A stretch of DNA of 64,000 nt from NCBI RefSeq assembly GCF_004217445.1, contig NZ_SHKX01000011.1:551774-615773 (forward strand). The letters run 5' to 3'. The stretch comes from Fluviicoccus keumensis. Lineage in GTDB: Bacteria > Pseudomonadota > Gammaproteobacteria > Pseudomonadales > Moraxellaceae. Under the pieces are notes generated by a model. That model did no database searches. It was not told the origin of the DNA and saw nothing but the letters and a program-made list of their open reading frames with translations. Both the position numbers and the translations under genes were made by a program. Each line of letters opens with the position of its first letter. Position 1 is the first letter of the stretch. This document shows positions 62,218 through 64,000 of the stretch, piece by piece.

Positions 62218-62933
62218 CCTTCGACGAGATCCGCAAGCTGCACCAGAAAAAGTACCGCGAAGCCCTCGGGCATTTCCTGGTGGAAGGCGAACATCTGGTG
62301 CTGGAGTTGCAGAAAGCTGCGCTGACCCGGCCGGAACTGCGCGAATCGCGGTTGTATGTGACCGAGCCCTACGCCGACTGGCCGACCCCGTTCCGCAAGA
62401 CCGTGGTGACGCCTAAGCAGATGACGGCCATGGCGGATACGCAGACGCCGCAAGGCATCCTCGCGGTCGCGCCCTTGCTGGCGGCGTCCGGATCGTCGGA
62501 TGGCGACAAGGCCGTGTACCTTTACGAAGTGCAGGACCCCGGCAATCTGGGCACCATCCTGCGCACGCTGGGCTGGTTCGGCGGTTTTCGCTGCCTGCTG
62601 AGTCCGGGCAGTGTCGATCCTTTCAATCCCAAGGTGGTGAGGGCTAGTATGGGCGCGATCTTCCACGTGCCGCTGGAGCTGGATGTGCCGTTGGACAGTC
62701 TGCCGGGACGTTATTCATCCATTGCCTGTCTGGATATGACGGGTAAACCGTTGAGTGATGCCGCGTTTGCCGGGCATGATTGCTATGTCTTTGGCAACGA
62801 GGCGCGCGGTGTGCCTCGCGATGCGCTGGCGGCCATGCGGGCGCGGCCGTTCACCATTGCCGGGGGCGGGGCTATTGAGTCGCTGAATCTGGCGACGGCG
62901 GTGAATATGTGTGTTTATGAGTTGAAGCGGTGA
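62214..62933 (+). CDS. TrmH/SpoU-family RNA 2'-O-methyltransferase
   Basis: A 239-residue SPOUT methyltransferase of the TrmH/RlmB group: an N-terminal substrate-binding domain (LVEGEHLVLELQ) and the C-terminal knot with YEVQDPGNLGTILRTLGWFG, FGNEARGVPRDAL and ESLNLATAVNMCVYE. It methylates a ribose in rRNA or tRNA; the exact position cannot be read. The start is GTG. Confidence 0.88.
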   Translation: MTFDEIRKLHQKKYREALGHFLVEGEHLVLELQKAALTRPELRESRLYVTEPYADWPTPFRKTVVTPKQMTAMADTQTPQGILAVAPLLAASGSSDGDKAVYLYEVQDPGNLGTILRTLGWFGGFRCLLSPGSVDPFNPKVVRASMGAIFHVPLELDVPLDSLPGRYSSIACLDMTGKPLSDAAFAGHDCYVFGNEARGVPRDALAAMRARPFTIAGGGAIESLNLATAVNMCVYELKR

Positions 62934-63025
62934 TTGGATGCGTCTGCTGAAGTTGCGGAAGCGGAATTGGCTGTGAGGATTAGTGAGGGGCTCAGTTGAC
63001 GAGGTTGGCCCGCACTGCTAGCTTT

Positions 63026-63154
63026 CAAGCATAGCGTCCCATGGATTTAGTTCGCATAGCAATGCAATGCAAGGCGCTCATGTCTTGCAAATTGCTAATT
63101 TTTTTTAAAAAACATGGGACTAAATCCTGTTGGGCGAACTGCTTGCTATGCTTG
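63026..63154. repeat. Cluster of short inverted repeats at the edge of AT-rich DNA
   Basis: CAAGCATAGC (63026-63035) is repeated inverted at 63145-63154 (GCTATGCTTG); next to it GTCCCATG (63036-63043) is repeated inverted at 63113-63120 (CATGGGAC). The stem is interrupted by 24 unpaired bases on one side (63121-63144). Further pairs are GATTTAG/CTAAATC and AGTTCGC/GCGAACT. The intervening bases have no gene I can support; the whole lies between the last high-GC gene and the AT-rich one. Confidence 0.45.
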
Positions 63155-63190
63155 CTCTGTGGTCGAAATATTGGCGGATATTTGAGTTTT

Positions 63191-63958
63191 ATGAAGAAAA
63201 TAATTTTGTTGTTTCTTTTTTATGGAAATTCTGCGTTATCGAATAACGAAGATTTTCTTATTGAAAAAGTTATTGAGATGTACCCTAATTCAAAAGTTGA
63301 GGCACTTGCGACAGGAGGTCTTGATGAAAGTGGTGCTAGTTATATAGGTGCACTTATTAAGAATGGTGCTGATGAAGACGTTCCTGAGCCTGATGCTGAC
63401 TTAACATTGGTTTTACTCAAGGAGGTTAGTCCAAAGAAATATTTTGTAATTACATACTCAAAACCATGGCAGTACTACTCTCGACGAAATAACGATTCTG
63501 AAATTCACATAGATAATAAATCTATTATTGTAACAGAGACTAATCATAGTGGTTGCTGTTCGCGTAATGTTTCAATCTATAAATTTAAGAAAGAAAGAAA
63601 CGACTTCTACTTGGTAGGCGTAGAAAAAGTCGGTTATGCATCATATACAATCAATCATATAGATGAAAATCACACTTTTGGCACAAGTGTCAACTACTTG
63701 ACCGGAGTTGTTAAGTATTGGAGAGCTGGCGGAGTGCCAATTAATAATGATTCTTTTGATTTTTCTAAAAATAAATATGTGGAAAAGCAATTTAAATTCA
63801 AAAAAAACTCCATAATTAGTATTTCAAATTTTAGTGCGACAAGTGTTAATGATGGCGTCAACAGAGAATTTTGCGGTGGAGTAAATGAATATTTCAAGTA
63901 TTTATTGTACAGTGACAGTATTCACCTGACACCCGCCCCCGGCGGGTTGTTCATTTAA
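63191..63958 (+). CDS. AT-rich hypothetical exported protein, probably horizontally acquired
   Basis: A 255-residue protein with a putative signal peptide (MKKIILLFLFYGNSALS) that I do not recognise. Its DNA is strikingly AT-rich and its codon use is unlike the rest of the window (AAT, AAA, TTT, ATA codons), a sign of transfer. Two Cys are adjacent (SGCCSR) and another is near the end. The last ten codons switch abruptly to GC-rich DNA containing a hairpin, so the 3' end may have been replaced when another element joined. The ribosome site is poor, and a longer frame begins at 63041 with low plausibility. Confidence 0.6.
   Translation: MKKIILLFLFYGNSALSNNEDFLIEKVIEMYPNSKVEALATGGLDESGASYIGALIKNGADEDVPEPDADLTLVLLKEVSPKKYFVITYSKPWQYYSRRNNDSEIHIDNKSIIVTETNHSGCCSRNVSIYKFKKERNDFYLVGVEKVGYASYTINHIDENHTFGTSVNYLTGVVKYWRAGGVPINNDSFDFSKNKYVEKQFKFKKNSIISISNFSATSVNDGVNREFCGGVNEYFKYLLYSDSIHLTPAPGGLFI
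63931..63947 (+). terminator. Hairpin at the end of the AT-rich gene
   Basis: ACCCGCC (63931-63937) and GGCGGGT (63941-63947) form a 7-bp stem with a 3-base loop, followed by TGTTCATTT. It lies inside the last codons of the AT-rich gene and beyond the stop of the opposing partial gene. Confidence 0.5.
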
Positions 63959-64000
63959 GCAGCTTTTTTGGTGCTTGGCTTCTCCTGTTTGGTGGTGTTG
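63955..64000 (-). CDS. Partial reading frame, C-terminus only (unidentified)
   Basis: Read on the minus strand, the window edge encodes NTTKQEKPSTKKAA and then TAA at 63957-63955. The Lys/Thr-rich tail with high-GC-type codons (ACC, AAG, GCC-type) could be the end of a host protein or of a transposase; it is too short to decide. It overlaps the last bases of the AT-rich gene on the other strand. Confidence 0.3.
   Translation of the reverse strand, partial: NTTKQEKPSTKKAA

Noticed and set aside
63026..63154. Integron attC site
   Set aside because: One GTTGGGC matches the GTTRRRY core, but no matching RYYYAAC partner lies at the correct distance, so I report it only as a repeat cluster.

Overview
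The window reads as a chromosomal segment of a high-GC betaproteobacterium, most likely a member of the Neisseriales (Chromobacteriaceae-like). This is inferred from the gene order (tetratricopeptide protein-lolB-ispE-tRNA-Gln-prs-rplY-pth divergent from hemA-prfA-prmC), the ccoNOQP-ccoGHIS block, and the queE/queC/gcvR/bcp group. Nearly everything is dense, high-GC housekeeping DNA. The exception is the last kilobase, which turns strongly AT-rich.

Layout. 1-1942 (minus): a copper-bufferin/MNIO-type RiPP operon made of a precursor with six SCSKK repeats, a DUF692 enzyme, a very short DUF2063 partner, DoxX and the start of an ECF-like sigma factor. 2077-4428 (plus): 5-oxoprolinase genes pxpBCA. 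4504-8890: ychF, a GST, a Baeyer-Villiger-type flavin monooxygenase and an MBL-fold protein. 9008-14501 (minus): pth, rplY, prs, tRNA-Gln, ispE, lolB and a TPR protein. 14674-19936 (plus): hemA-prfA-prmC-moeB-like-aarF. 20168-24586 (plus): an HD-GYP sensor, PBP1B and a TPR lipoprotein. 24590-33216 (minus): cbb3 oxidase ccoNOQP and its assembly genes ccoG, H, I and S, ending in a SafE/UreH-like membrane protein with a His/Met-rich tail.

33592-36160 (plus): an SCP2-domain protein, then a second MNIO RiPP operon whose precursor carries six EGKCG motifs. 36274-38822: mlaA and a phosphatase/STAS partner-switching pair. 38880-40816 (minus): tal and dusA. 41058-46913 (plus): a metal-efflux RND operon led by a small His/Cys membrane protein and preceded by a CTTAAG-N5-CTTAAG box. 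46959-52968: a BepA-like protease, tusA, bcp, gcvR-like, queC, queE, cpoB and a PP2C phosphatase. 53020-59291: a CHASE2 Ser/Thr kinase divergent from a coiled-coil protein, a cNMP/degenerate-rhodanese protein and nadK. 59284-62933: a DUF1315 protein, a UbiA-family enzyme, an FAD oxidoreductase and a SpoU methyltransferase. 63191-64000: an AT-rich orphan gene and the 3' end of another gene.

Three features converge on copper and envelope metal handling: two RiPP metallophore-like operons with different repeat chemistry, the copper-dependent cbb3 oxidase with its CcoI copper ATPase and a Met/His-tailed membrane protein, and an RND efflux operon. The strongest candidate for something not previously described is the SCSKK-repeat precursor with a DUF2063 partner reduced to its N-terminal domain.
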